Below, piece after piece: positions 43,460 to 54,281 of a DNA stretch of 64,000 nucleotides (position 1 is the stretch's first letter; each line of letters opens with the position of its first letter). The notes beneath the pieces are model-generated. The model was not told the origin of the DNA and did no database searches. It saw only the letters and a list, made by a program, of their open reading frames with translations. The stretch lies in the NCBI RefSeq assembly GCF_019320115.1, contig NC_089584.1, forward strand, positions 99,993,792-100,057,791, read 5' to 3'. Source of the DNA: Miscanthus floridulus. Taxonomy: Eukaryota; Streptophyta; Magnoliopsida; Poales; Poaceae. Made by a program: the position numbers and the translations under genes.

Positions 43460-44587
43460 AAAACAAAACGGTGAGCATCGATGCTCAAGCCGCCTGTGAG
43501 CCGTACGTGGCCCACTACCGGCACGACTGGATGCCCACGCGCCGAGATAGAGGGAGAGAAGTGTTGTACCTACCTCCACGCGCCGCGCCGCCGTGGATCC
43601 CCGCCGGAGCAGGTGCCGCCGCCATGGATCTGGCCCCAGCCGTCGTGGATCTGGCCCCAGTCACCGATGTCGTCGTGGATGCCCTAGCCGCCGCCGCGAG
43701 GAGGGAGGGGGAAGGCCGCCGTCGTGGATCCGCGCCGTGTCGATCCACGCCATGGAGAGGGAGGGAGGAAGGCCGCCGCCGTGGTGAGGTCAGATCTGTC
43801 GGGGACGTCGTGGTAGACGCCGCCGCCACCTTGCTGTGGCGGTCCTTGCCGCCGGGAGATGCAGGTCGCGCCTCCTCTAGAAGCAGCTCACCGGCTTGAG
43901 GGGAGGGGGCATCCCGTGGCCGCTCGTGGAGGTGCAGCTCGCCGTCAGCCTTCGTGGAGAGCTCACCGGTGCGGCCGCGTCGGAGGGAGCAGGGCAGGCG
44001 GGGACGGCACGCCGGTGGGGGCCGTCGCGCCGGGGGCAGGGCCGGCCGCCACGCTGGTGCTGGCCTTTGCGTCAGAGGCAGAGAGTGGGGAGGAAGAGAG
44101 GCCGTCGGGGCGGCCTGACCTGGAGCGCGTGGGGAGGAAGAGTGTGGGGAGGAAGAGAGGCCGACTGCGCCTAAGTATACCTATATATACGTGTAGACGA
44201 ATATCGGGCCATCCTTTTCCGTGGCGGGCTTTTAACGTTGTCCGCCATGGTAAATTGATTTACCATGGCGGACACCTTACGATGTCCGCCACGGTAAATA
44301 GGGTATTTACCATGGCGGACATCTTAATATGTCCGCCACGGTAAATCGATTTACCGTGGCGGACACCTTACGATGTCCGCCACGGTAAATAGGGTATTTA
44401 CCGTGGCGGACATATTAAGATGCCCGCCACGGTAAATCGATTTACCGTGGCGGGCAAAAGTGCCCGCTGCGGTAAATAAAAAATGCCCGCCGCGGTAAAT
44501 CGTGGGATTTACCGCAGCGGGCAAAAATAGGTGCCCGCCATGGAGTGCAAAAGTGCAGCGCTGCGCATATTCGTTTGTGTAGTAGTG
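43460..44587. mobile_element. CACTA-type element fragment with subterminal inverted-repeat array
   Basis: The right terminus, read on the minus strand, is CACTACTACACAAACGAATA, a CACTA terminal inverted repeat, ending at 44587. Inside it, 44230-44530 is an array of alternating inverted repeats built of GTCCGCCACGGTAAAT and its complement, later GCCCGCC variants. The GC-rich DNA at 43460-44160 may be body sequence. I could not find a matching left CACTA end, so only one end may be present and the left limit is arbitrary. No transposase seen. Confidence 0.6.
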
Positions 44588-44589
44588 GG

Positions 44590-44870
44590 TGCGTCAACGA
44601 CATCACACGACATCACGAATCAAGTGGGTTTGGACTGTTGGTGATTGGTTTTCACTGTGCCTTCATCTCCAAGAAGCTGTCCTGTAGTACCAAGCGGTAG
44701 ACTGGTAGTACTTGTCAACCTTTGGCTACCCCCGAGAGGAGAAATCCAAGAACGGGGGACGGGTTGGTGGAGCCTTTCTTTGACTTCTCTGTTCCCTTTG
44801 GTGGACACGGACGGATGGACAGGAGCAAAGCAATTTGACGTTTATTGCATGCCAAGCATGCGCTAGTGAA
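44590..44870. repeat. Local segmental duplication, copy A
   Basis: Contains GTGCGTCAACGACATCAC, GGACTGTTGGTGATTGGTTTTC, CTTCATCTCCAAGAAGCTGT and TTGCATGCCAAGCATGC, which recur in order at 47000-47400 and in part at 50140-50345 and 52495-52650. An additional piece (TTGAATACTTGAGTTCTTTGG) lies at 43206-43260, on the other side of the CACTA fragment. No coding potential. Confidence 0.75.
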
Positions 44871-45193
44871 AGGATCTAAATAATGTCTAGAGAAAGGGTG
44901 AATAGACGTATCTAAAAATTTCTACACAATCTCAAAGTCAAATGTCAGTAACAGTCAAAAGTCCTGACAGTTTGGGCTGGAACTTCCAATAGCCGGAAGT
45001 TCCGACGCAAATAGCCGGGAGTTCCGGCACCTACGTGAAATTCGCTACAAGTGCGGAAATGAACTTTGAGTGCGAGATATCTTACAATCCCACTTCCAAG
45101 TGGTTAGGTAGACACGTAGGATCACTCTCTTGACGCCAAAACGCTCCCACTCGGTAGATCGAGTCCACTCCGTAGATCGAGTCCAAACCTTAA

Positions 45194-45440
45194 CCGCGTG
45201 TTTAGTTCCCATCCAAATTTCCTCCCAAAAAAGTGCTACAGTAACTATCATCGAATTACTACGATACGTGCATGGAGCATTAAATGTAGACGAAAAAAAA
45301 CTAATTGGACAGTTTGGTTGGAAATTACGAGACGAACGTTTTGAGCTTAATTAGTCCATGATTAAACACTAATTACCAAATAAAAACGAAAGTGCTACAA
45401 TAGCCCAAAATCCAAACTTCACGCAACTAAACACGCGCTA
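45194..45440. mobile_element. MITE of the GTTTAGTT/AACTAAAC family, copy 3
   Basis: Starts TAACCGCGTGTTTAGTT and ends AACTAAACACGCGCTAA, a good terminal inverted repeat. The interior reads in the opposite orientation to copy 1 (TTTTGAGCTTAATTAGTCC). Flanking TTA/TAA trinucleotides are consistent with a 3-bp duplication. Confidence 0.8.
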
Positions 45441-45487
45441 AGAAGAGAGTTAGGGAGAAAGAGGAAACTAACAAGAACAAATATGAT

Positions 45488-45740
45488 AGCCTATAGGCAA
45501 GGCACGGTTTGTTTTGCGAGAAGCATCAGTATCAATTCCGCAACGCAGGATCCACAAACCTGCAAACTAGATCGTGCTTCCTTCTTTCTTCTGCAGTTTC
45601 AGGCTTTCAGATCAGAATCACCCGAGCATAATCTCTTTTCCCCCCCAATAAAATTCATCTTGAGATTACAGAATCACTTCTCTTAGAAAATTAATTTCTA
45701 TGTAGAATTAGAACATAAAGAGGAGCTCTGTCAAATTAAT
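45488..45740. repeat. Duplicate of the 5' flank of ABCB gene 2
   Basis: GCCTATAGGCAAGGCACGGTTTG, GCGAGAAGCATCAGTATCAA, TTCTTCTG and AATAAAATTCATCTTG follow the order found at 41168-41835. A third ABCB coding copy is not present nearby. Confidence 0.8.
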
Positions 45741-46739
45741 CCTACTAACTCTCGGAGGCGGGCCGTGAGCGCCAAGCCCTGTACAGTAGCACTGCTATCC
45801 CCCATAGGCATTTATTTTAGATGAAACTAGTACTTTTTTTTCTTTCTAAAATTCTCTACTTGTTTATGGTCTATATATAGGTATTTGGAATTGGTTTATT
45901 TATGTTCCTACTGCTTTTATTGCTCGTTGTCACACTTTTTATTTATTTAAAACAAGTAAGATCTAAACAATTTTAAATATAACATCAACATATATATATA
46001 TATACCATTTTTAGAAGAAAAAATGAACTAGTTTCATATTTTTATAATTTAAAATAAATTAATTACAAACTTCTAGAGATCAAACCGGATTTTTATTATT
46101 ATTAGAAAATAGAAAACCGCTTTTGAAACCGGTTGATGACCAAATTTGTCCAGTTTTGATGGTTGGAGGGTGTCTGTTACCATCCGTTTTCATAGTTGAA
46201 GGTTGAAAATCGAACTTCAATGCGAGTTGGAGGTTGAAAAATGTACTTTACCCTAAACAAATTGGTGTCAATGTTAAGATCTGGTGATTTGATTGTTATA
46301 AGGCTGAGAGGTTTCCATGGATAGAAAAAAGTCTCTAGAACTATCAGACCAGCAAAAGGAGGCGGGATGTGATTGCGTCACCATCCCCAATGGGGAAGCC
46401 CGCCAATAAACAAGATCCAGGATGGATTTACAAAAATAGAATGGTTAGTGTGTGGCCATAGGCAGCAGGTGGAAATCTGGAGATCGAAACCACAGGATGT
46501 TGCCCGTGAAAGAACAGGAAGACAGTGGTAGTTGGGAGGAATAGAAACCAATTTACATTCAATTGAGATCCATTAGTCATGAATATTGTCAACTGAATAC
46601 TGTCATTTTTTTTTACTTTTTCAGGCTTTAGCACCAAATCATCTACAAACTGCTTTTTATTTTATTGCGAAGCTATAAATGCTTTTTAAATAAAGTACAA
46701 ACATAAACACTTACATACTTATACATATACTCACATCTA
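45741..46739. other. AT-rich intergenic DNA
   Basis: No gene seen. 46108-46255 is the second copy of the repeat at 110-270. The remainder is AT-rich with homopolymer runs. Confidence 0.55.
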
Positions 46740-47430
46740 TGAATACTTATAGAAAATAGAGTTGGACACTCCACATATGTCTCACTGGTGAAGTACACAT
46801 CATACCGTCAATTATTGATAAGTAAGGTGTAAAAACATCTCTGAACTTAGTCAATAAAATAGGGTTTGTCAATTGAATATTTGAGTTCTTTGGGCTTTGC
46901 ATCACCCAACCCATAGGCAAAATCCATATTTGAGTTCTTTGGGCTTTGCATCACCCAACCCATAGGCAAAATCCTAGCAAATGGGTGAGACATGATTGTC
47001 AACGACCACACGGCATCACGAAACCAGGCCCCGTTCGCTGGTCTGAAACTTGGTTGAAACTGACTAAAAAACATTGTTCTGGCTGAATTGTTGTGAGAGA
47101 AAAGCACTGTTCCGGCTGAAAAAATAAGCCGAACAAGCCGAATATGGAGTAAGCCGAGCATGGGCCATGTGGATTTGGACTGTTGGTGATTGGTTTTCCT
47201 GTGCCTTCATCTCCAAGAAGCTGTACTGCAGGACTACCAAGTGGTGGTTGTACTTGTCAACCTTGACTACCCAGAGGAGAGGAGAAATTCAAGAACGGGA
47301 AACGGATTGGTGGAGCGCCTTTCTTTGACTTCTCTCTGGCTGGACGGATGGACAGGAGCAGTTGACGTTCCTTGCATGCCAAGCAGGCAAGCATGCACTA
47401 GCCTGGCAGCACAGGTGCATATGTGACGAG
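46740..47430. repeat. Local segmental duplication, copy B
   Basis: From AATACTTATAGAAAATAGAG to GCATGCACTAGCCTGG this copy matches 49585-50345 in order, with MITE insertions differing between them. It contains a 49-bp tandem duplication at 46877-46974 and a MITE-like block at 47027-47140. No coding frame is conserved between the copies. Confidence 0.8.
47027..47140. mobile_element. CCCTGTTCG-type MITE, degenerate
   Basis: GGCCCCGTTCGCTGG at the left and GCCGAACAAGCC at the right with TTGTTGTGAGAGAAAA inside match the family at 48271-48399 and 49671-49788. It splits copy B of the local duplication. Confidence 0.6.
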
Positions 47431-48270
47431 AGACTATGCATGAAATCGAATATGCACAGGTGTCCAACGGAGGTGTCCGCTGCTGTTGGTTTGCCACCTA
47501 CGAAGTACTTGCTCCATCCACGAGGGCATGTTTGTTTGGGTTATGAGCCGTGCTGAACAGTGATTTCGTAGCGAACAGTAAAATTCCATTCTCGCATCAC
47601 GAGGAGTCAAACATTTTAAAACTTTGACCAAATATATACAAGAAAATATCACTATTTATTTTCATAATAAACTTATTTAGGATACAAATGTTTCTAATAT
47701 TTTTTACAAATCTTTATGTGTCATTATTAATATTAAACTAATACTAAAATTTATTTATAGATATATACTATTAAATAGTTTCAATTATTAGTAATATTAA
47801 AATTAAACAATTAATCACTAGTCATGATGAGAAAACTTTTAAATAGATTCATTATACATTGTTCTTCGCGGATACGAATAAATGTTAGATATCTCATTTT
47901 TTGTCGAATACAAATCTGAAAATTGGATAGAAACAAATACTAAAAATGAATTCAGATTCATTAATTTAGTATCTGCATTAGAAATAGATACGAATACGAA
48001 TATTCATATTATAAGTTTTAGCGGATACCGAATCATTCGGATATTGATTTTCATTTTCCATCCCTACTCAATATGCACTTTGTACCTCTCTATGTCCATG
48101 TCTCTATGTTTACATTTTAGCAATGAAAAAACTAGGAAATGAAACAGCTACGAAGAAATAATGTCCCTGCCAAAAATAATAACCTCTCAAAAAAAATGAA
48201 CCAGGCAGCAAAAAGGAACTTAGCAGTTGAGACTTGAGCATAAAAATTAAACGGGAGCAAAAGTCCTAAA

Positions 48271-48399
48271 GGCCCTGTTCGTTTCTCTTATAATCCGTAC
48301 TTTTCAGCTCGTTTTTTTAGTCAGAAGAGTTTTTTTCTCTCACAACAAATCAGCCGAAATAGTGTCTTTGCTTGTTTTTTCAGCGAAGCGAACGGGGCC
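48271..48399. mobile_element. CCCTGTTCG-type MITE
   Basis: GGCCCTGTTCGTTTC at the left and GCGAACGGGGCC at the right are inverted repeats; the interior has TTTTTTCTCTCACAACAAAT. About 129 bp, non-coding. Confidence 0.75.
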
Positions 48400-48599
48400 A
48401 AACTAACGATGGTGTCGAATCAAGCACGAAATATAAAAATTGGTGTCAAATAGATAAGACTGGAATTTCTAGTGTCAAATAAGAAAGTAGCATATTTTTT
48501 CAGTGTTAAATAGAAGATTAAGTCCTTTTACAATGGTTGAAAACGCTTCTTGACGTTTCCTTATGCCTACCCAAAATAGCTATTTTTATTGATTTTATT

Positions 48600-49330
48600 C
48601 GTCCAATGGCATTATGGTCATTTCACAAAGCCAACACACCACCCCCGCCGGCCCACCTCCCGGCCCGCCCACGCACCCGAGCTCCTACGCGACACCAACG
48701 CTGGCCTGCCCAACATCCACCTCCCCGCAACACTGGTGCCCATTCCTCGCGCTAACCCTAGACGTCGCTGGCCTGCCCTCACCCTGAAACGGCGGCGGGG
48801 GGAAGATGCAAGGTTGCTTGTCGCATTGTCTGTGCCCCAAAGGAGTATGGAGGTCACAGCTTCCCTGATCTCCATATCCTGGGTTTCGCGCTCAGACTCC
48901 GCTGGAGTAGTGGAGTGGATCAAGAGGACTCGACCTTCTGCGACTTTTGCTACACTGCCAGACAAGTCGGAGAGCGCAACAATCGGGTATTCGACAGGAC
49001 CTCCCAAACGGCGAATCAGCTCACAGAGCGGATCATTGCTGAGGGGGAATCATGGATTGCCGCCGGCTTCAACGCCATGTCAACGCTGATTGCAAGGGCT
49101 ACGGCCTGAACCTCTGCTCTAACCCGGTCGTTAAACTGTCAAAAATGTAATACGCTGCAATTCCTTACTGCAATTAGTGATAGGTCCTCTCTGTAATCAT
49201 GCGAAACCAGCATCTTGCCAGGGGTTTACACGGTGTTGTAAAAACTATCCCTCTCAGTTGGTTAGGTTACTTGTGGTGGAATCTGTCTATCCGGGTTTAA
49301 GTCTTTGACTTGGCACGGGTGCTCGTATTT
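48600..49330 (+). pseudogene. LINE (L1-like) 3'-end fragment
   Basis: Translated in shifting frames, the stretch gives words typical of the region after plant LINE reverse transcriptase: GGHSFPDLHILGFALRLRW near 48850-48900 and ERNNRVF...WIAAGF near 48970-49090. A 3' UTR-like tail follows. The element is 5'-truncated and broken by frameshifts. A nearby ORF 48589-49089 is not believable as a host gene. Confidence 0.6.
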
Positions 49331-49339
49331 TTTTGGATT

Positions 49340-49555
49340 TATTTAGGATTTAACGGCATTATGCTTTCAGTGTTAGGCGACGTCCCCATCGACAGCGAGG
49401 CGTCTATGGTGACTTCATGAATCTCGAAATCTACCGGCTCAGTCCTTCGGAGGTGCTCATAGGGATAGGGTTTGCGTACGTGTATTCATAGGGGTAAGTG
49501 TGCGTGTGTGTAGACGTCTACATTGTACTGTGTAAATCTAAAAAAATAATAAAAC
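49340..49555 (+). mobile_element. Au-like SINE remnant
   Basis: The sequence AGGCGACGTCCCCATCGACA, GGCTCAGTCCTTCGGAGGTG, CTCATAGGGATAGGG and the end TTGTACTGTGTAAATCTAAA resembles the plant Au SINE family as I know it. It follows the LINE remnant directly. The left limit is approximate. Confidence 0.6.
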
Positions 49556-49670
49556 ATGTGACATGCACGTTTAAAAAAAACAACTACGAATACTTATAGA
49601 AAATAGAGTTGGACACTCAACGTATGCCTCACCGGTGAAGTACACATCATACCGTCAATTATTGATAAGT

Positions 49671-49788
49671 GCCCTGTTTACTTGGCTGATAAATCATGGC
49701 TAAAAGTACTATTGACTGATTTGTTGTGAGAGAAAAATATTGTTCGTTAGCTGAAAAAATACGGCTTATAAATCAAATGAACAGGGCA
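49671..49788. mobile_element. CCCTGTTCG-type MITE inside duplication copy C
   Basis: GCCCTGTTTACTTGG at the left and AATGAACAGGGCA at the right are inverted repeats; the interior has TTGTTGTGAGAGAAAAAT. Copy B lacks it at this point. Confidence 0.8.
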
Positions 49789-49888
49789 AAGGTGTAAAAG
49801 CATCTCTGCTGACTATCAAAGCAACCAGTGGTATTCACCTAATATTAAATCAACTTATGCCTTGCTTAGATGTACATGTATTCATCTC

Positions 49889-49934
49889 AATCCACATGTA
49901 TTGAAGTGGAATTAATACATGTGGATTGAAGTAA

Positions 49935-49996
<62 letters not shown>
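49889..49996. repeat. Hairpin followed by a (TA)n microsatellite
   Basis: CAATCCACATGTATT and its exact complement AATACATGTGGATTG flank a short loop, then about 30 TA dinucleotides run to 49996. TA-rich flanks suggest that a small MITE inserted into, or created, the repeat. Confidence 0.85.
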
Positions 49997-49999
<3 letters not shown>

Positions 50000-50394
50000 G
50001 AGACCTTAGTTAATAAAATATGGTTTGACAATTGAATACTTGAGTTCTTTGGACTTTATTTGCATCACCGAACCCATAGGCAAAAACCTAGCAAACGGGT
50101 GAGCATGGATGTTGCGGCCTGTGGCTACTAGGAAACATATGGTGCGTCAACGACCACACGGCATCACCAATCCGTTCTTCATTGCGCCTTCATCTCCAAG
50201 CAACTGTACTGGACGGATTGGTGGAACCTTTCTTTGACTTCTCTCTGGCTGGACGGATGGACATAGTCACATAGGAGGAGTTGGCGTTCCTTGCATGCCA
50301 AGCAGGCAAGCATGCACTTGCCTAGCGAGCTAGCCAGAAGTGGGAATGAGTGGCATTTATCAACTAATATTAAATTAACTTAGTTAATGAAATA

Positions 50395-50745
50395 CTTCAT
50401 CGGTCCCAAAATAAATGATGTTTTTTATTTTTAGATATCGTGTTTGATCATATGTCTTATTCATTTTTTTGCAAATTATATGAAATAAATAAGAGGGTGT
50501 CTATTTATCTGTCGATAGATTTTTATGTGGCCAAATCTTGAAGCACAATCTGACAGATTTAGTACAAAGAAAATCTGTCAACACATAAATAGCAAAAATC
50601 AATAAATAAATCATTATTAACCTATCTCTATTGTTAAAATAAGTCATAATGAAATAGATAATATTTATTTAAATTTTTTAATAAGACGAATGGTCAAACA
50701 AGATATCTAAAAGTGAAAAACGTCACTTATTTGGGACCGAGGGAG
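50395..50745. mobile_element. Stowaway-like MITE, 351 bp
   Basis: TA-CTTCATCGGTCCCAAAATAA at the left and TTATTTGGGACCGAGGGAG-TA at the right form terminal inverted repeats with a TA duplication. The interior is AT-rich. It separates local duplication copies C and D. Confidence 0.85.
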
Positions 50746-50905
50746 TATGGTTTGCCAATTGAATACTTGAGTTTTTTGGACTTTGAATCACCTAACCGAT
50801 AGGCAAAAATCTAGAAAACGTTGAGCATACGGATGCCTCGGACTGTGGCTACTAGGAGACATGGCGCGTCCACGACCGCACATGACGTCACGAACCTTAT
50901 GTATT
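50746..50905. repeat. Local segmental duplication, copy D (partial)
   Basis: TTGAATACTTGAGTTTTTTGG, AACCGATAGGCAAAAATC, CTGTGGCTACTAGGAGACAT and CACGACCGCACATGACGTCA follow the order of copy C. The right half is missing. Confidence 0.8.
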
Positions 50906-51258
50906 TGGAATGTTACAGCGTGTTTGGTTCATAGATCGATCTCGTCCGTCAAGAGTCAGATCTGGCATGAGTTCATCCGTCGTTTTCCTCGGCATAGACC
51001 CGTCTTGAGAATCACCTAGACGTTGGCTTTGCAAAAGTGCTGCTTGGAATGTCCTCGTGACGGATCAGTGAACAAACCAAACGCCACTGGTAGGTTTGGT
51101 TTTAGGTTCGGATGATCCCGGATGCACTGAACCCGCAAACCCATCACCATGATATATAGTGATCCGGCCCTGCCCCATCTCAATCCTAAATATTTTAGGA
51201 ACGACAGTTCTCCCCCTTCAGTGGTGGCGGTGGTCTCGACTGGATACCGGTAGAAGAC

Positions 51259-51645
51259 ATGACCCTCTACCTCATCGACTCCGACGAGGAGGTGAAGCCT
51301 TCGGTGATGCATCTCGCCCTAAAGGGCGTGGGGGAGTCCTCTACCGCCGCCGGGTGGGGAAATGGCGCGGCGTCGAGGATCCGTTCCACCGGGCGGTGCA
51401 ACAGATCTACGACGCCGGTGACCACTGCCGCCGGGTGGGGCAACGGATCTACGGCGCCGGTGACCCCTACCGCTGGGCGGGGACAGAGGAGTGGTGTTGG
51501 CGATACCAGGCAGGAAAAAAGGAGTGGCGTTAGCGACCCCTGCTACCGGGCGAGACAGAGGAGCGGTGACGCCGACCCAGACCGGGCAGGGCAAAGGCGC
51601 GAACAAAGAAACTACTGCCGTCGCTCAAGAAGACGACTTCTTTGA
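51259..51645 (+). CDS. Repeat-containing ORF of 128 codons, unknown
   Basis: The ORF starts MTLYLIDSDEEVKPSV and contains two copies of TAAGWGNG followed by short S/T-rich words. The DNA beneath carries an imperfect GC-rich repeat (GCCGGTGACC, GGGTGGGGCAACGGATCTAC). No domain is recognised. It may be the N-terminal part of a transposon-encoded protein or a captured exon; I have no evidence of expression. Confidence 0.25.
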   Translation: MTLYLIDSDEEVKPSVMHLALKGVGESSTAAGWGNGAASRIRSTGRCNRSTTPVTTAAGWGNGSTAPVTPTAGRGQRSGVGDTRQEKRSGVSDPCYRARQRSGDADPDRAGQRREQRNYCRRSRRRLL

Positions 51646-51769
51646 CCGCTAGAGTGAAAAGGCCAGCGACAATGAGAAAACCCAATTGCAAGAAGAAGGT
51701 ATAGCTTATTTCAACGGTTAGGGTTAGGGCCGGTCTGATTAGATTCAACTGTTAGGGTTAGGGTTATTC

Positions 51770-51880
51770 AACTAGCTATGACTTAACTGAAATTTGATGA
51801 TAACTAGCTATGACTTGACTGAAATTTGTTGATAACTAGCTATGGCTTGACTAACATTTGATGATAACTAGCTACAGAGT
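51770..51880. repeat. Minisatellite, unit about 33 bp, three copies
   Basis: The unit GATAACTAGCTATGACTTGA plus CTGAAATTTGAT is repeated three times, with a last partial copy ending in AACTAGCTAC. Units differ by a few substitutions. The region directly after (to about 52490) is AT-rich and shows no gene. Confidence 0.85.
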
Positions 51881-52494
51881 GCCTGAGCCTCTATCCTTTT
51901 TACCCTTTGGACTTAAACAGTGTTAGTTCATAGATGAATATACTACTAAAGTGCTTACTTGCTTACAACCAAATAATTATATGAAATAATTACATCAGCC
52001 TTCTTAAGTATTACATAAACTATAATAAAAATATAGAAAAACAAAAGGCCTTTGAATTAAGCTCAAAGTTTCTTGCCTCCTAAGCTCCAATTCTGAATCT
52101 GCAAAAAAGGGAAATAAACAAATAAGAAATGTGCAACAGTAAACACTAGGCACCCTCTAAGTGGTTTTGCTCTGCATTTCCTACAGTTTCTTGACTTGAA
52201 ATTGGTTATTGAATGTCTAACAGGAGCATTCAGTTTAACTTGCACAAAAAACTCGTGATTTTGACAATTGTGCAGTTTGCAGGAACGAGAAAGATTTCAG
52301 TTTCAGTAGCTTTCAATGTTCTTTTCCCTTGTGATGACAATGATGATCAGAGAAGCAAGTGAGAATCATACAATAATAGCATCATTGAACAATGTCACCA
52401 TAAGTAATATTTTTTATGAGAATGGAAACAATAAAAAGGACATTCTAAAAAAACAATTAGTAAAGACGGAGGGAATAATTACTAATTAGCCGGA

Positions 52495-52650
52495 GAATAC
52501 TTGTCAACCTTTGACTACCAGAGAATAATTTATAATTAGCCGGATTGGTGGAGCCTTTCTTTCTTCTTTGACTTGTCTCCTACTGGAGGGACGGAGGGAT
52601 GATCCTTGCATGCCAAGCATGCACTAACTGGAAGTTGAAAAGCCTGGCCG
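52495..52650. repeat. Local segmental duplication, copy E (partial)
   Basis: TACTTGTCAACCTTTGACTACC, GGATTGGTGGAGCCTTTCTTT and CCTTGCATGCCAAGCATGCAC match the right half of copies A to C. Confidence 0.75.
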
Positions 52651-53104
52651 CACAGGTGTTCACACGTGAGTACGTCACGTAAACGTGTCAAACTTCGCGG
52701 GAACGACCGAAGAACTATCGAGTTACTGTAGCGAAGGTGGAGTGATGCGATAGCCGAGGTCGCTGTAGGGCGTGTTGGGTCCGGTCCGATCCGATCCGAC
52801 TGGCTTTCTGTGCGCGCATGCATGACCGATGACCCGAATGAAATGAAATAAGTTAATCCATTACCACGTCATTCCTCACATGCTAAAAATCAATACTAGC
52901 ATGGAGAATGAGATGATTCTACTAAATTTAAAGAATAGATCGATCGGACTCATGATGTATCACTCATCTAAAATGGGTTGATTACCTAAACCAAACACAC
53001 CATAATACTTGGTGTAATGGTGACTGCATGATCAATAAGTTAGAAAAAGTAAGTCTCATACATGAAACAAAAAAAAAACATAGTTATCTAAACACATCTA
53101 AATT

Positions 53105-54080
53105 AAATTGGTCCTTCAACTATCACACAAGGCTCATTTTGTCCCTAAACTTTTAAAATGGCCGCTTTAGTCCTCAAATTTTTCTTTTGAGCTCAGTTAC
53201 ATCACTAAATTATCAAACTGGCCAGTTTAATCCTTAAACTTTATATTTTAGGCACAATTTCATCCATGAATTATCAAAATGGATTTTAGTCCTTAAACTT
53301 TTTTTTTGGCTCAACTTTGTCCTTTGTCAAGCACCACCCGCAATTTGAGATGGATGGTCATCGTTAGGTACTCCCCTGACGTAGTCCTAGCTACCGGAAT
53401 TAGATAGCACACTTTCAACATTATATCCATATTCTAAACGAATATAAATATAGATATGAATACTCTTAAATATGAATTATTTTTTAACATGTGGATACAA
53501 AAAAAATATTTAATACATAGTTGGTTATTAGTTGAGCCTAACGCTAGAAGTAGCCAAGGAAAAAATTATATATTTATCGTTGTTTCAATATATCCATGTA
53601 TTCTTAAGGTAATAAATAGCGTTCAAAGCAACTGTATTTTTTTTAGAATTACACTGTACCCACAAAAATCATTTAGTCGGATATATATAAACGACACCCT
53701 TATAAGGTAACAATAAAAATAACAGGTTGAAATTATTAAAGGCCACTAAAGAGTTTTTGGATGAATATTAATTTTATATCTCCAATCATTGGTGGTGCTA
53801 GAGCTGACCAGTCGTAACAGTGCAACATTTCACATAGGACGATGGACAAAGTTGAGTTGACAATAAAAGTTTGAAGATTTAAATGCACTTTGATAGTCCA
53901 TAGATGAAATTGAACCCAAAATGTAAAGTTTTTTAGGGCTGAAACAATCATCTTAATAGTCTTGGGATGAAATTGAGTCTAAAAATAGAGTTTGAGTAAT
54001 AAAACGACTATTTTGAACACTCCGGGATAAAACTGAGCCTCGAGTAATAGTTCAGGGACCAAAACGGCTATTCCACCTAT
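53105..54080. mobile_element. Long inverted-repeat element with repeated termini
   Basis: The left arm (about 53105-53320) contains imperfect direct repeats of TTGGTCCTTCAACTATC / TAGTCCTCAAATTTTT / TTAATCCTTAAACTTT. The complement of the right arm (about 53740-54080) has the same grammar: TTTTGGTCCCTGAACTATTA, CTCAGTTTTATCCC. Long arms made of short internal repeats resemble foldback or Mutator-like ends. The centre (53330-53730) is AT-rich and has no transposase. Confidence 0.55.
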
Positions 54081-54281
54081 TAAATTCCAACTATAAATTA
54101 CGTGTCTCACAACAAATCCTTTCAAATAAGACCCACTTTGAGATATTAAATAATATTTTGTTAAACAATATTTTCTCATGAAGATAATGTTCTAGGTTCA
54201 AGAAATAATGTTCCATCTTCATAAGAAAGATGTTCTAAGATAAGAAAAATAACATCTTCGGAATCAAGGAGGAAGAGCTAA

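Larger units (their letters stand above)
49585..50345. repeat. Local segmental duplication, copy C
   Basis: Matches copy B (46740-47430) from AATACTTATAGAAAATAGAG through TGCGTCAACGACCACACGGC to TTGCATGCCAAGCAGGCAAG, but is interrupted by a MITE (49671-49788) and a hairpin-plus-(TA)n block (49860-49996). Confidence 0.8.

Noticed and set aside
43471..44344. 142- and 161-codon ORFs in GC-rich DNA left of the CACTA end
   Set aside because: Overlapping open frames on both strands, low-complexity Arg/Gly/Ala composition and no domain; best read as transposon body.
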